Shown: piece by piece, positions 51,352-61,662 of the stretch | Numbering within the stretch: the first letter of the stretch is position 1 | Layout: each line of letters starts with the position of its first letter | From: Levilinea saccharolytica | GTDB taxonomy: Bacteria > Chloroflexota > Anaerolineae > Anaerolineales > Anaerolineaceae | Assembly (NCBI RefSeq): GCF_001306035.1 | Contig: NZ_LGCM01000002.1 | Coordinates: forward strand, 113,189 to 177,188 | Direction: 5' to 3' | DNA length: 64,000 nt | The notes under the pieces: generated by a model | What the model saw: the letters and a program-made list of their open reading frames with translations, nothing else | Told to the model about the DNA's origin: nothing | The model's database searches: none | Made by a program: the position numbers and the translations under genes

Positions 51352-52668
51352 ATGTGCGATACCCTGGTTGCCACCCCCGAAGTGACTGCCAACGGCAAGA
51401 TGCTGTTTGCCAAAAACAGCGACCGCGAACCCAACGAGGCGCAGGTGCTGGTGATGGTTCCGGCGGCGGACCACCCCAACGGCAGCCAATTGCGCTGCAC
51501 GTATATTGACATTCCGCAGGCGGCCCACACCCACGCGGTGCTCTTGAGCCAGCCGTTTTGGATGTGGGGGGCTGAGATGGGGGCCAACGAGCACGGGGTG
51601 GTGATCGGCAATGAGGCCGTGTTTTCCAAGATTGCACCCAATCAAAAACCAGCCCTGCTGGGCATGGATTTGCTGCGCCTGGGGTTGGAACGCGGCAGCA
51701 GCGCCCAGGAGGCGTTGGGGGTGATCACCCAATTGCTGGAGACTTACGGACAGGGCGGGAACTGCGGTTTAACCCACCCGTTTTACTATCACAACAGCTT
51801 TTTGATCGCTGACGCGCACGAAGCCTGGGTGCTGGAGACGGTGGACCGTCTGTGGGCGGCCAAGAAGGTGGTGGGGGTGGCGTCCATTTCCAACGGCTAC
51901 ACCCTGGGGAGCGAGTGGGATATGGCTTCGCCTGGGCTGGTGGAAACAGCCGTGCAAAAGGGCTGGGCGCGCGGCAGAGCGGATTTTGACCTGGCGCGCT
52001 GCTACGCAGACGCCCTGTACACCCCGCTGAGCGATTCGCGCCGGCGGCAAAGCTGCACGGTGGGCGCGCTGCAGGCGGAGGCGGGGCGTTTGACAGCGGC
52101 CAGCATGATGGCCATCCTGCGCAGCCACGGCAGCGGCGGACCAGACCGCGGCCTGCTGGGGGCGGATGTGTGCATGCACGCCGGGTTTGGCCCGGTGCGC
52201 AACAGCCAGACGGTGGCTTCGTGGGCAGCAGAACTGGGCGAACAGCCGGTGCATTGGGTGACGGGCAGTGCCGCCCCCTGCACGGGAATTTTCACGCCGG
52301 TGTGGATGGACGCGGGCCTGCCCGATTACGGCCCGGCGCCCAGCGCTAAGGCGGATGAACTCAGCCATTTTTGGCGGCACGAGGCCCTGCACCGCCAGGT
52401 GCTGATGGGGTATGAGGAGCGCCTGGGGAGGTATGAGACCCAGCGGGACGCTTTGGAAGCGGATTTTGTGCGGCGGGCTGCCGCTGTGGGGGCAGACAGT
52501 TCGGCGCGGCGGCAATTGAGCGCGGCTTGTCTGCGCGAAGCGCAGGCGGCACGGGAAGAATGGCTGCGGGCGGTGCAGCAGCAGCCGGCGATGCAGCGGC
52601 CTTCATGGCTGTACCGGCGGGCCTGGGCGGGGTTTAACCGTCAGGCTGGGTGGAAAGAAAGAAAATGA
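51352..52668 (+). CDS. Peptidase C69/secernin-like Ntn hydrolase
   Basis: A 438-residue protein starting MCDTLVATPEVTANGKMLFA, in which Cys2 would be the N-terminal nucleophile after methionine removal. AKNSDREPNEAQ and GANEHGVVIGNEAVF are typical of the C69 dipeptidase and secernin group. There is no signal peptide, so a cytoplasmic amidase or dipeptidase is likely; the substrate is unknown. GAGGTAAATC precedes the ATG and overlaps the cmk end, so it is the last gene of the long plus-strand run. Confidence 0.87.
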   Translation: MCDTLVATPEVTANGKMLFAKNSDREPNEAQVLVMVPAADHPNGSQLRCTYIDIPQAAHTHAVLLSQPFWMWGAEMGANEHGVVIGNEAVFSKIAPNQKPALLGMDLLRLGLERGSSAQEALGVITQLLETYGQGGNCGLTHPFYYHNSFLIADAHEAWVLETVDRLWAAKKVVGVASISNGYTLGSEWDMASPGLVETAVQKGWARGRADFDLARCYADALYTPLSDSRRRQSCTVGALQAEAGRLTAASMMAILRSHGSGGPDRGLLGADVCMHAGFGPVRNSQTVASWAAELGEQPVHWVTGSAAPCTGIFTPVWMDAGLPDYGPAPSAKADELSHFWRHEALHRQVLMGYEERLGRYETQRDALEADFVRRAAAVGADSSARRQLSAACLREAQAAREEWLRAVQQQPAMQRPSWLYRRAWAGFNRQAGWKERK

Positions 52669-52703
52669 GGTAGGGGGAAAACGCGGCCCACTTGCGGCAG
52701 AAA

Positions 52704-52712
52704 TGCTATAAT
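52704..52712 (+). promoter_or_regulatory. Extended -10 promoter of the histidine kinase gene
   Basis: TGCTATAAT is a perfect extended -10, about 62 nt before the ATG, without a -35. It is identical to the boxes before uvrA and rpoC. TTATTCACA (52736-52744) in the leader resembles a DnaA box. Confidence 0.55.
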
Positions 52713-52774
52713 CAGCTCATCGAGCCGCCGCCGGGTTATTCACAGGCTGGCACAAAACTTGCAAGGATGACCGC

Positions 52775-55700
52775 ATGCAATTCCTGCTCACATTGCTGAA
52801 TGCACAGGCGCGCCTTGACCTGCCTTATGACCTCTTGGGCTGGTTGGGGTGGTTTTTGCTTGCGCTTCTGATTGTGATCGGGCTGTGGCGAAGTTGGGAG
52901 CCTGCGCCGTTCACTCCGGCGCGGAAGTGGATTTTCCTGGTGATCCTGGGGGCGATGACGCTGTTCACCAGCCTGTTTTTTGGCATGCGCCTATCAACCG
53001 AAAACGTACTGCCCATCCCCGGCATTCCGGTGGAGAGCAGCGCACCGTACTGGATGTTCTTCCAGGCGGTTCCGTGGATGCTGGCGGCCGGCTGGATTGG
53101 ACCGTGGGGGGCGGTGCTGGTGGGCGGGTTCAACGGCCTGCTGGCGGGCATTTGGGGCACACACCACACCTTCACCATCCTGGAGCTGGCTGCCGCCGCC
53201 CTGATCTTCAGTCAGCTTACCCGCCAACGCTACGCATCGCGCTCATATCAAATCTTACGCCATCCTTTTGCGGCCGCTCTGGTGCTGGCCGGGTTCAGCG
53301 TTCCGCTGTATTTTGCCACAGCCCTGTTCATCACCGGCGGGTCCCTGGCGGCGCGCCTGGATTATGCGCTGACGCAAACCTGGCCGCTGATCGGCGCGCG
53401 TAACCTGGAGATCCTCCTGGGCGGCGTGGTGGCCGAGTTGGCTTCCCTGGTGTGGCGCAAGGGTTGGGGCCGGCAGGATACGCTGCGGCCTTCTCCGGCG
53501 GATACCAGCCTGCAAACCCGCTTTCTTTACAGTACCCTGCCGTGGGCGGGGGTCTTGTTCCTGGTGATGGTGCTGACCGACTGGTGGGTGGCGGGGGCCG
53601 CGGCGCAGCGCATGGTGCGGCAACAGTTGGAAAGCACAGCACGGGTGGCTTCGGAAAGCCTGCCCTATTTCCTGGAATCCGGCCAAAATCTGATTTTGAC
53701 TTTGGCGGATGCTGAACTGGTGGATCTGCGCGGTGAAGCGCTGCAAAACGCCCTGGCCCAACGGCTGCGGGCGGTGCCGTATTACCGGCAGCTGTACCTC
53801 ATGGATGCAGCCGGGCAGCCTTTGGGGGGCTACCCGCTGAATGACTTTGGCCAGCTGGGCGCCTCACGGGAGGAATTGGCCGGCATTGAACTGGCGCTCA
53901 ATGGGGTGCTGGTGCAGACTTACACCATCCCCCCCTGGGAAGGGGAAAGCACGGCGCAGATCACCTTCTTGGCGGCAGTGCGCGGTGAAGACGGCACGAC
54001 GCGCGGGGTGCTTTTGGGGCGCACCGACCTGAACTCGAACCCGTTTACCCAACCCGCCATTCAAGCCCTGGAGACCATTCGCTCCATCGGCGGTGAAGGG
54101 GTGGTGCTGGATGAAAATAACCGCATCCTGTATCACCCGCTTTCGAGCCTGGTGATGACGGCCTATAAGGGGCAGGTTTCACCGGACGGGCGCAACTTTT
54201 ATGAAGATTTGTCGGCGCAGGGCGACCGGCAGTATGTGTATTACCAGCCGATGGTGGGCCGCCCCTGGGCAATCTTGCTGGCGGTTCCCGCCTCACACGC
54301 CCAGGAACTGGCGCTGTCCATCGCCTTCCCCTTGCTGGGCGTGCTGATGGCCGTGGTGCTCTTGGTGGTCTTTTCCTTGCGCTTCACCCTGGGCCGGGTG
54401 GTGGGTTCCATGCATCAGCTGGCGCAGGAAGCGGGGCGCATTGCCCAGGGACAGTTGGACCACCCTGTGCAGGTGCAGGGGGTGGATGAGATTGGGCGGG
54501 TCAGCCGCACCTTTGAACAGATGCGGGTGTCGCTGCAGGCGCGCCTGGAAGAACTGAACCGGCTGCTACAAGTGAGCCAGGGGGTGGCGGCCAGCCTGGA
54601 AGCCAGCCACGCGGTGACGCCCATTTTGAAGGCGGCCCTGCGCGACAACGCCTGCGCGGCGCGGGTGATTTTGATCCGCGAGGCCTCGCTGGATTTGCAG
54701 TCCACCCATCCGGTGGGCGTGGGGGTAGGCCCTTCGGCGGAGTTGTACGCGCGGTTGGACGAGCCGATTTTTGAAATGGCCCGCCAGCAGGACATCATCT
54801 CGGTGGCCAATATGCAGCGGGTACGGCGGTTCGCCTTGCCGCACGGCACAGCCCAGCCTGGGGCGCTGATCGCCCTGGCGCTGCACCATGAGGGGCTGTA
54901 TTACGGAGCGCTGTGGGTGGCGTATGAGGCTGCGCACACCTTTACCGAAGAGGAAATCCGTTTCCTGAGTACCCTGGCGGGGCAGGCGGCGCTGGCAGCG
55001 GCCAATGCGCGGCTGTACGCCACGGCGGAAATTGGCCGCCAACGCCTGGAAGCGGTGCTGTCATCCACGCCGGACCCGGTGCTGGTGATTGATGAGCATA
55101 ATTGCTTGCAGCTTCTGAACCCGGCGGCTTTGCAGCTGGCGGGTCTGCTGGTTTCGCCGACCCCGGGCAAGCCGGTGAAGGAGACCGTGGTTCACCCGGA
55201 TTTGCAGGATTTGCTGAGCGGGCCGGTGGAACAGCGGGTGGTGTCGCGGGAGATCTCGCTGCCCAACGGGCGCATTTATTCGGCCAGCGTTTCATCGGTG
55301 GCGGCGGAGGGTGTACCGGTGGGGCGCATCGCCATCCTGCGGGATATCACCCATTACAAAGAATTGGATACGCTCAAGACCGACTTCGTTTCCACCGTCA
55401 GCCACGACCTGCGTTCGCCGCTGACCCTGATGCGCGGGTACGCCACCATGATGCAGATGGTGGGTGAACTGAACGCGCAGCAGAAAGAGTATGTGGCTAA
55501 GATCATCTCCGGCGTGGAGAGCATGAGCCGCCTGGTGGGCAATTTGCTGGATTTGGGGCGAATTGACGCCGGCATTGGGCTGCAAATTGAGCCGGTGACG
55601 GCCTGGGGTATCGCCTCACACGTGGTGGAAGCCCTGCAGCCGCAGGCAGACAACAAAAGCATTGCGTTGGAGCTGGAACGGCCGGAAGGGTCGCAGGTGG

Positions 55701-56074
55701 ACCTGCTGAAGGCTGATAAGGCTTTGCTGGAACAGGCGGTGTACAACCTGGTGGATAACGCCATCAAATACACGCCGGTGGACGGCAAGGTGAGCGTGCG
55801 GCTGGGGCTGCGGGCGCAGACCGTGGTGTTTGAGGTGACGGACACGGGCATTGGGATTGCGCCCTTGGATCTGCCGCACATGTTTGAGAAGTTCTACCGC
55901 AGCCGTCGGAGAGAGGCTTATCAACAGCGGGGAACCGGGCTGGGTCTGGCAATTGTGCGTTCAATTGCTGAGCGCCACCACGGGCGGGTGTGGGTGGAGA
56001 GTCAGCTGGGCAAGGGCAGCACTTTCTATTTGGAAGTACCGTATGTGCAGCCTGAGGCGGGGAAAAACGGGTAA
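52775..56074 (+). CDS. Membrane sensor histidine kinase (Cache-HAMP-GAF-PAS-HisKA-HATPase)
   Basis: A 1099-residue hybrid-free sensor kinase. Order: 5-6 membrane helices (about 15-225), a further helix near 255, an extracytoplasmic double-Cache-like domain (about 280-505), a helix (about 512-535), HAMP (about 540-590), GAF (about 610-745), PAS (about 755-860), HisKA with phospho-acceptor His877 in VSHDLRSPLTL, and HATPase_c with Asn995 in VDNAIKYTP, then DTGIGIAP and GTGLGLAIV. No response regulator lies in the window, so its partner is elsewhere. The N-terminal helical bundle plus Cache may sense two kinds of signal. AAGGA lies 7 nt before the ATG. Confidence 0.92.
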   Translation: MQFLLTLLNAQARLDLPYDLLGWLGWFLLALLIVIGLWRSWEPAPFTPARKWIFLVILGAMTLFTSLFFGMRLSTENVLPIPGIPVESSAPYWMFFQAVPWMLAAGWIGPWGAVLVGGFNGLLAGIWGTHHTFTILELAAAALIFSQLTRQRYASRSYQILRHPFAAALVLAGFSVPLYFATALFITGGSLAARLDYALTQTWPLIGARNLEILLGGVVAELASLVWRKGWGRQDTLRPSPADTSLQTRFLYSTLPWAGVLFLVMVLTDWWVAGAAAQRMVRQQLESTARVASESLPYFLESGQNLILTLADAELVDLRGEALQNALAQRLRAVPYYRQLYLMDAAGQPLGGYPLNDFGQLGASREELAGIELALNGVLVQTYTIPPWEGESTAQITFLAAVRGEDGTTRGVLLGRTDLNSNPFTQPAIQALETIRSIGGEGVVLDENNRILYHPLSSLVMTAYKGQVSPDGRNFYEDLSAQGDRQYVYYQPMVGRPWAILLAVPASHAQELALSIAFPLLGVLMAVVLLVVFSLRFTLGRVVGSMHQLAQEAGRIAQGQLDHPVQVQGVDEIGRVSRTFEQMRVSLQARLEELNRLLQVSQGVAASLEASHAVTPILKAALRDNACAARVILIREASLDLQSTHPVGVGVGPSAELYARLDEPIFEMARQQDIISVANMQRVRRFALPHGTAQPGALIALALHHEGLYYGALWVAYEAAHTFTEEEIRFLSTLAGQAALAAANARLYATAEIGRQRLEAVLSSTPDPVLVIDEHNCLQLLNPAALQLAGLLVSPTPGKPVKETVVHPDLQDLLSGPVEQRVVSREISLPNGRIYSASVSSVAAEGVPVGRIAILRDITHYKELDTLKTDFVSTVSHDLRSPLTLMRGYATMMQMVGELNAQQKEYVAKIISGVESMSRLVGNLLDLGRIDAGIGLQIEPVTAWGIASHVVEALQPQADNKSIALELERPEGSQVDLLKADKALLEQAVYNLVDNAIKYTPVDGKVSVRLGLRAQTVVFEVTDTGIGIAPLDLPHMFEKFYRSRRREAYQQRGTGLGLAIVRSIAERHHGRVWVESQLGKGSTFYLEVPYVQPEAGKNG

Positions 56075-56121
56075 TTCCTAATCCAATTCTTAAAATTGCA
56101 TCTTCCATTTCAATTGAAGTG

Positions 56122-56130
56122 TGCTATAAT
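56122..56130 (+). promoter_or_regulatory. Extended -10 promoter of rpoC
   Basis: TGCTATAAT, a perfect extended -10, stands about 120 nt before the GTG start. This shows that rpoC has its own promoter here. The leader contains a GC-rich hairpin (56179-56208, GGGTGC with GCGCCC). Confidence 0.6.
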
Positions 56131-56178
56131 TTACGGTCGCATGTGTGTTAATCGGCTTAGGTAACATTTAATGTTTGC

Positions 56179-56208
56179 GGGTGCCGGGGCAGTGCGTCCT
56201 GTGCGCCC
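56179..56208 (+). promoter_or_regulatory. Hairpin in the rpoC leader
   Basis: GGGTGC pairs with GCGCCC (one G-U pair), with CAG and CTG pairing inside. Only three T follow, so it is at best a weak terminator. It ends about 40 nt before the start codon. Confidence 0.35.
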
Positions 56209-56249
56209 TTTCATGGTTAATCTTTCTTATTCCGGTCAGGAGGCATTCG

Positions 56250-59200
56250 GTGGAAACTAAGGGTCTGGTGGCGTTACGTATTAGCCTGGCTTCTCCGGAG
56301 ACCATTCGCAGTTGGTCGTACGGTGAAGTGCTGAAACCGGAGACCATCAACTATCGGCGGCTTCGCCCCGAAAAAGATGGTTTATTTTGTGAAGCGATTT
56401 TTGGCCCTGCCCGTGATTGGCAGTGCTACTGCGGAAAGTACAAGAACCCCCGTTACAAAGGCATCATCTGCGATAAATGCGGCGTCGAAGTGACGCGCGC
56501 CGCAGTGCGCCGCGAACGCATGGGTCACATTGACCTGGCGACCCCGGTGGCGCACATCTGGTACACTCGCCGCATCCCCTCTTACCTGGGGCTGCTGCTG
56601 GATATTTCCCGCCGGAACCTGGACCGCGTGCTGTATTTTGCCCAATATATCGTCACCTTTGTAGACGAAGAAGCCCGCAACAAGGCCTTGAAGCGCCTGG
56701 AAGACGAGATCAACGTCTCGGAGCGCGAGGTAGCCGGGCAGATTAACGCCAAGATTTTGGAAATCAAAGTATCCCGCGACCACAAGCTGAACGAGCTTCA
56801 GGCTCAGAAGACCGAGCTGCAGGCGCGCGCGGATGAGCAGATTGCCCAGCGGCTGGAGCCGGTGATTCAGGAAGGCCAGCATCTGGAGCGCACCCTGCAG
56901 GATTTGCAGGGCAAAGCGACCCGCACCGCGATTGTGTTCAGCGGCACCAGCATTGTGATCGCTGAAGCCGGCGAAACCATCTCTGCGCAGCACATCACCA
57001 AGGTGCAGCGGGTGGTGAAAGAACGCCTGGAAGAGCTGGAATCGGAATTCAAAGCGCAGATGGACCGCGACTTGAGCCAGATGGACATCACCAAGGCGCA
57101 GATCAAGGCCGAGGCGGATGAGCAGATGGAAGGTCTGCGCAACCAGTTGGAAGATCAATCGGCTGAGTCGCAGAACCAGAATTCACGCATGCGCGACGAA
57201 CTGCACGAACTGAAGGCTTTGACCTTCATCAGCGAAAGCCGCTACCGCGAACTGAAGCAGCGCTGGGGCCAGGTGTTCCGCGCGGATATGGGCGCCGAAG
57301 CCTTTTATGACATCCTCAAGCGCTTGGAGCTGGACCAGCTTTCCAATGATCTGTGGGAAGAGGTGCGCACCTCGAAGAGCAAGCAGAAACGCAAGAAGGC
57401 CACCACGCGGCTAAAGATTGTGGAAGCCTTCCGCCGTTCAGGGAACCGCCCGGAATGGATGATTTTGACGGTATTGCCGGTGATCCCCCCCGACCTGCGC
57501 CCGATGGTGCAGTTGGACGGCGGCCGCTTTGCCACTTCCGATTTGAACGACCTGTACCGCCGTGTGATCAACCGCAACAACCGCCTGAAGCGCCTGTTGG
57601 AATTGGGCGCCCCGGACGTGATTGTGCGCAACGAAAAGCGTATGCTGCAGGAAGCTGTGGACTCCCTGGTGGACAATTCGCAGCGCGGCAAGGCGCTTTC
57701 GCGCCGCGGACGCCGCGAGCTGAAGTCGCTGAGCGATATGCTCAAAGGCAAGAAAGGCCGCTTCCGCCGCAACCTGCTGGGCAAGCGCGTGGACTATTCG
57801 GGCCGCTCGGTGATCGTGGTCGGCCCGGCGCTGAAGCTGTACCAATGCGGTCTGCCCAAGGCGATGGCTTTGGAACTCTACCGGCCGTTTGTCATTTCTC
57901 GCCTGGTGGCGCACAACTACGCCGCCAACGTGAAGGGCGCGCGCCGCTTTATTGAACGCAACCGGCCTGAGGTTTGGGAAGTGCTGGAAGAGGTGATCAA
58001 GGACCGCCCAGTGCTGCTGAACCGCGCGCCCACCCTGCACCGCCTGGGTATTCAGGCTTTTGAGCCTACCTTGATTGAAGGCTCGGCCATTCAGCTTCAC
58101 CCATTGGTTACCACGGCTTTCAACGCTGACTTCGACGGCGACCAGATGGCTGTGCACGTGCCTCTTTCGGAAAAAGCGGTGTGGGAAGCGCGCAACCTGA
58201 TGCTTTCCTCGCGCAACTTGCTGAAACCTGCGGACGGCGAGCCGATCATCAGCCCGTCGAAAGACATGGTTTTGGGCGTGTATTACCTGACGGTGCTGGA
58301 CAACCGCCCGCATAAGGGCGACGGCCGCGTTTTTGCCGATTCGGATGAGGTGGAACTGGCCTACAACCTGGGTCAGGTGGACATCCATGCGCATGTCAAA
58401 GTGCGCGTGATGACGCACTACGACGAGAACGGCGACTATAAGACCGAAGCTCAGCCGGTGCTGCTGGAAACCACGGTGGGACGGGTGCTCTTTAACCGCA
58501 TTCTGCCCAGCGAAGTGCAGTTCACCAACGATGTGCTGGATAAGGGCGGTGTGAAAGACCTGATCGCCACGGTGTACGAGCTGTGCGGCCAGGACGTGAC
58601 CACGGAAGTGGCCGACCGCGTGAAGGATATCGGTTTCGAATATGCCATGCGCTCCGGCTCGACCATCGCGGTGGCGGACATCCTGATCCCGCCTGCCAAG
58701 GCCGAGATTTTGGGCGAGGCTCAGCGCGAAGTGGAGAATGTGACCCGTTCCTGGCGGCGCGGTCTGCTGACCGAGCAGGAACGCAACGAGCGCATCATTG
58801 ATATTTGGCAGGAAACCACCAAGAAGGTGGGGGCTGCCGTGCGCAAGAACATGGATCCCAACGGCAACCTGGCCATCATGGCCAACTCAGGGGCCACGAA
58901 AGGTGGTTTCGGCCCGATCTCGCAGCTGGCTGGTATGCGCGGCTTGATGGCCGACCCCTCCGGGCGCATCATCCGCCTGCCGATCCAGTCGAACTTCCGC
59001 GAAGGCCTGACGGCGCTGGAATACTTCATCTCCACGCACGGCGCGCGCAAGGGTCTGGCGGATACGGCGCTGCGCACTGCGGACGCGGGCTATCTGACCC
59101 GCCGTCTGGTGGATGTGGCCCAGGATGTGATTATCAACGATTATGACTGCGGCACGACCGACGGTGTGTGGATCCGCCGCGCGGATGATGTGGCCGGGCA

Positions 59201-60479
59201 GTCGTTTGGCACGCGTTTATACGGCCGCCTGGCGGCGGCGCGCATTGTGGACCCGCTGACCGGTGAGGTACTGGCGGAACGCGACGACGTGTTGGATCAT
59301 GAATTGGTGCGTAAGATCGTGGCCGCTGGCGTGGACCAGGTGAAGGCGCGTTCTCCCATGACTTGCAGTTTGACGCACGGCATGTGCGCGAAGTGCTACG
59401 GGTTGGACCTGGGGCGCGGCAAGATGGTGGAATTGGGTTCGGCTGTGGGTATTGTGGCAGCTCAGTCCATCGGCGAGCCGGGCACGCAGCTGACCCTGCG
59501 CACCTTCCACACCGGCGGTGTGGCGGCTGGCGGCGATATCACCACCGGTTTGCCCCGCGTGGAAGAGCTTTTTGAGGCGCGGCGCGCTCCGAAGGGTGAG
59601 GCAGTCATCACGCGCATCAAGGGTGTGGCGCGCATCATCCAGTCCGACCGCTATACGGACCAGCGCGTGGTGCGCGTGGAAGACAGCGAACTGGCCAGCG
59701 ATGTGGTGGAAGTGCCGGAAGGCTGGACGATCACGGCGCGTGATGAGTCCACTGTCTCGATGGGTGATATCCTGGCTACCATGGGCGAGGCGCTGATCAC
59801 CGCTCAGCATGCTGGACAGGTGCGCATTGAAAACCAGAAGGTGATCGTCAGCTACGAAGTGCGCGAGAGTGAAGAGTACGACATTCCTTCGACCTCCCGC
59901 TTGCTGATCAAAGACGGCGAGCACGTGAGCGCCGGGCAAGCTCTGACCGAAGGTTCCTTGAATCCGCACACCATTCTGAAGATCAACGGGCGCGAAGCCT
60001 GCCAGATGTACCTGATGTCCGAAATTCAAAAAGTGTACCGGGCGCAGGGTCAGAACATCAACGATAAGCACTTCGAGGTCATCATCCGCAAGATGTTGGG
60101 CAAGGTGCAGGTGACCCGCCCGGGCGACACGCCTTTCCTGCCGATGGATCTGGTGGACCGGCTGGAAATCCGCCGCCACAACGAGCTGGCTGGCACGGAC
60201 GGCAAGCAGCCCGCCAAGTTTATGGAAGTGCTCCTGGGCGTGACCAAGGCCTCGCTCAGCACCGACTCCTTCCTTTCGGCCTCTTCCTTCCAGCATACCA
60301 TTAAGGTGTTGGCGGGCGCGGCGATCGCCTCGACGGAAGATCCTCTCTTCGGTCTGAAGGAAAACGTGATCATCGGCAAGCTGATCCCGGCGGGTACGGG
60401 GTTTGTGGCCGGGCGCTTTGATGACGAAGAACAGGCGGCGCGGCGGGCGATGGTGGCGAATTTGCCCAGCTCGGACTGA
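56250..60479 (+). CDS. rpoC: DNA-directed RNA polymerase subunit beta'
   Basis: The catalytic large subunit of RNA polymerase, 1409 residues. Zinc site 1 is formed by Cys59, 61, 74 and 77; the active-site loop NADFDGDQ (625-632) holds the three Mg-binding Asp; zinc site 2 is Cys967, 1039, 1046 and 1049. The start is GTG at 56250, with AGGAGG 6 nt upstream. Between AQYIV (131-135) and GQVF (340) there are about 205 residues where E. coli has about 30: a predicted coiled-coil hairpin with a small beta tip near 225-250. rpoB is not upstream; the preceding gene is the histidine kinase. A strong terminator follows. Confidence 0.98.
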   Translation: METKGLVALRISLASPETIRSWSYGEVLKPETINYRRLRPEKDGLFCEAIFGPARDWQCYCGKYKNPRYKGIICDKCGVEVTRAAVRRERMGHIDLATPVAHIWYTRRIPSYLGLLLDISRRNLDRVLYFAQYIVTFVDEEARNKALKRLEDEINVSEREVAGQINAKILEIKVSRDHKLNELQAQKTELQARADEQIAQRLEPVIQEGQHLERTLQDLQGKATRTAIVFSGTSIVIAEAGETISAQHITKVQRVVKERLEELESEFKAQMDRDLSQMDITKAQIKAEADEQMEGLRNQLEDQSAESQNQNSRMRDELHELKALTFISESRYRELKQRWGQVFRADMGAEAFYDILKRLELDQLSNDLWEEVRTSKSKQKRKKATTRLKIVEAFRRSGNRPEWMILTVLPVIPPDLRPMVQLDGGRFATSDLNDLYRRVINRNNRLKRLLELGAPDVIVRNEKRMLQEAVDSLVDNSQRGKALSRRGRRELKSLSDMLKGKKGRFRRNLLGKRVDYSGRSVIVVGPALKLYQCGLPKAMALELYRPFVISRLVAHNYAANVKGARRFIERNRPEVWEVLEEVIKDRPVLLNRAPTLHRLGIQAFEPTLIEGSAIQLHPLVTTAFNADFDGDQMAVHVPLSEKAVWEARNLMLSSRNLLKPADGEPIISPSKDMVLGVYYLTVLDNRPHKGDGRVFADSDEVELAYNLGQVDIHAHVKVRVMTHYDENGDYKTEAQPVLLETTVGRVLFNRILPSEVQFTNDVLDKGGVKDLIATVYELCGQDVTTEVADRVKDIGFEYAMRSGSTIAVADILIPPAKAEILGEAQREVENVTRSWRRGLLTEQERNERIIDIWQETTKKVGAAVRKNMDPNGNLAIMANSGATKGGFGPISQLAGMRGLMADPSGRIIRLPIQSNFREGLTALEYFISTHGARKGLADTALRTADAGYLTRRLVDVAQDVIINDYDCGTTDGVWIRRADDVAGQSFGTRLYGRLAAARIVDPLTGEVLAERDDVLDHELVRKIVAAGVDQVKARSPMTCSLTHGMCAKCYGLDLGRGKMVELGSAVGIVAAQSIGEPGTQLTLRTFHTGGVAAGGDITTGLPRVEELFEARRAPKGEAVITRIKGVARIIQSDRYTDQRVVRVEDSELASDVVEVPEGWTITARDESTVSMGDILATMGEALITAQHAGQVRIENQKVIVSYEVRESEEYDIPSTSRLLIKDGEHVSAGQALTEGSLNPHTILKINGREACQMYLMSEIQKVYRAQGQNINDKHFEVIIRKMLGKVQVTRPGDTPFLPMDLVDRLEIRRHNELAGTDGKQPAKFMEVLLGVTKASLSTDSFLSASSFQHTIKVLAGAAIASTEDPLFGLKENVIIGKLIPAGTGFVAGRFDDEEQAARRAMVANLPSSD

Positions 60480-60507
60480 TCGGGCAGCGCCCATCCAATA
60501 ACGAATC

Positions 60508-60546
60508 AAAAATCTGCCGAGACGATCGTCTCGGCAGATTTTTTGT
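60508..60546. terminator. Rho-independent terminator of rpoC (bidirectional)
   Basis: A perfect palindrome centred at 60525/60526 (ATCTGCCGAGAC arms, GATC in the middle) with A and T runs on both sides. It ends rpoC and can also stop transcription from the convergent gene at 60562. Confidence 0.92.
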
Positions 60547-60561
60547 GTTTGGGGGAAGGGC

Positions 60562-61662
60562 TCAGGTGATCTTGAAATACTTGTAGTGATAGGCAATTTT
60601 GCCGTCAATCAGGCCGATGGTGTCGTTGCCGTTCTCAATTTTGCCGCGGGAGGGGCTGACCCCTTTCCAGGTGAAGGAGCGGGTGCTGCCTGTGCCGGAG
60701 ACGGAGGTGATTTCGAATGTAGCGTTGGGGAAGCTGTTGGTCAGAAAATTCTTGTGCCAGGTCTGAATGGCCTCTTTGCCCTGAACCGTTTTCGAGGCGG
60801 TGATGTGTACCGCGTCATCCGTGTACAGGTTGGCGATGGCGGCGGGCTTGTTGGCATTGAGCAGGGAGAAATACTGCTCCGGGATGTCTGCGGGCTGGGG
60901 GCCGATGGGATGGGGGTAAGCGGCGATCTTGTTCCACAGGGCGATGAGACCCTTGCGGCCGTAATCCCAAGCGAAGAAATTGACGGAGGACAGATTGTGT
61001 TCGCGCACAGCGTCTAGGAATTCCACCATCTCGCTCTCCGTAGGCACCCATCCGCCGGCGGAGTAGACCGGGCCGGTGGGCATGATGGGGCGGTAGGGGG
61101 CAAGATTTTTGAACTCGTTGACACAGCGCCGCAGCTGATCGGCGGGGTTGTGGGCGGCCTGCCAATACACCTGGGGCATGTTGTAGTCGCAGTAATCCAG
61201 GAAAGCTTTCCAGGGCAGTTGGGGATGGAGCACGGGGAAGCGGTAGGAGCACAGGGCGACGGGGGTGTTGGGGATGCGCTTGCGCAGCTCGGCCATGAAG
61301 GCTTTGGCGGCCTGTTCGCGCCCCGGCTGTTTGTATTCCACCTCGGCGTCAATCACATAGCCGTCCAGGCCCAATTCGTTGACGCGCTGGGCGGCAATTT
61401 GGGCTTCACCTACCGGGTTGGAGCCGTAGACGTAGTGCCAGCCCCAGGCCTGGATGCGGTTCTTCTTCAGCTCCTGCACCACCGGCGGCACCAGATCCAC
61501 ACGGGTGGTGCGGTCCACGTTGTAGGTGTAGGGACCGTCGGCGATTTTGATGAGTACATGCGAAAGCCCCGCGGCGCGGGCCACACGAGCCACCTCAACG
61601 CCGTTGCCGTTTTCACAGCGGGCCAACTGCCAGATCATGAAACCTTTTCCGTATAAACTCAT
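60562..61662 (-). CDS. GH25-like TIM-barrel protein fused to SnoaL/NTF2-like domain
   Basis: A 366-residue protein without a signal peptide. Residues 1 to about 250 resemble a glycoside-hydrolase TIM barrel (VLIKIADGPYTY; WGWHYVYGSNP; GYVIDAEVEYKQPGR with paired acidic residues after strand 4; YNMPQVYW; FFAWDYGRKG). Residues 255-366 look like a SnoaL-type NTF2 fold (YFSLLNANKPAAIANLYTDD; VQGKEAIQTWHKNF). Activity is unknown and no named family is certain for the barrel. The start at 61662 has GGAG 8 nt before it and overlaps the stop of the HD gene (ATGA), so both are co-translated. Confidence 0.7.
   Translation of the reverse strand: MSLYGKGFMIWQLARCENGNGVEVARVARAAGLSHVLIKIADGPYTYNVDRTTRVDLVPPVVQELKKNRIQAWGWHYVYGSNPVGEAQIAAQRVNELGLDGYVIDAEVEYKQPGREQAAKAFMAELRKRIPNTPVALCSYRFPVLHPQLPWKAFLDYCDYNMPQVYWQAAHNPADQLRRCVNEFKNLAPYRPIMPTGPVYSAGGWVPTESEMVEFLDAVREHNLSSVNFFAWDYGRKGLIALWNKIAAYPHPIGPQPADIPEQYFSLLNANKPAAIANLYTDDAVHITASKTVQGKEAIQTWHKNFLTNSFPNATFEITSVSGTGSTRSFTWKGVSPSRGKIENGNDTIGLIDGKIAYHYKYFKIT

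Noticed and set aside
59217..60608. 463-codon minus-strand frame over the rpoC 3' end
   Set aside because: Overlaps conserved rpoC sequence and the terminator; no evidence of coding.
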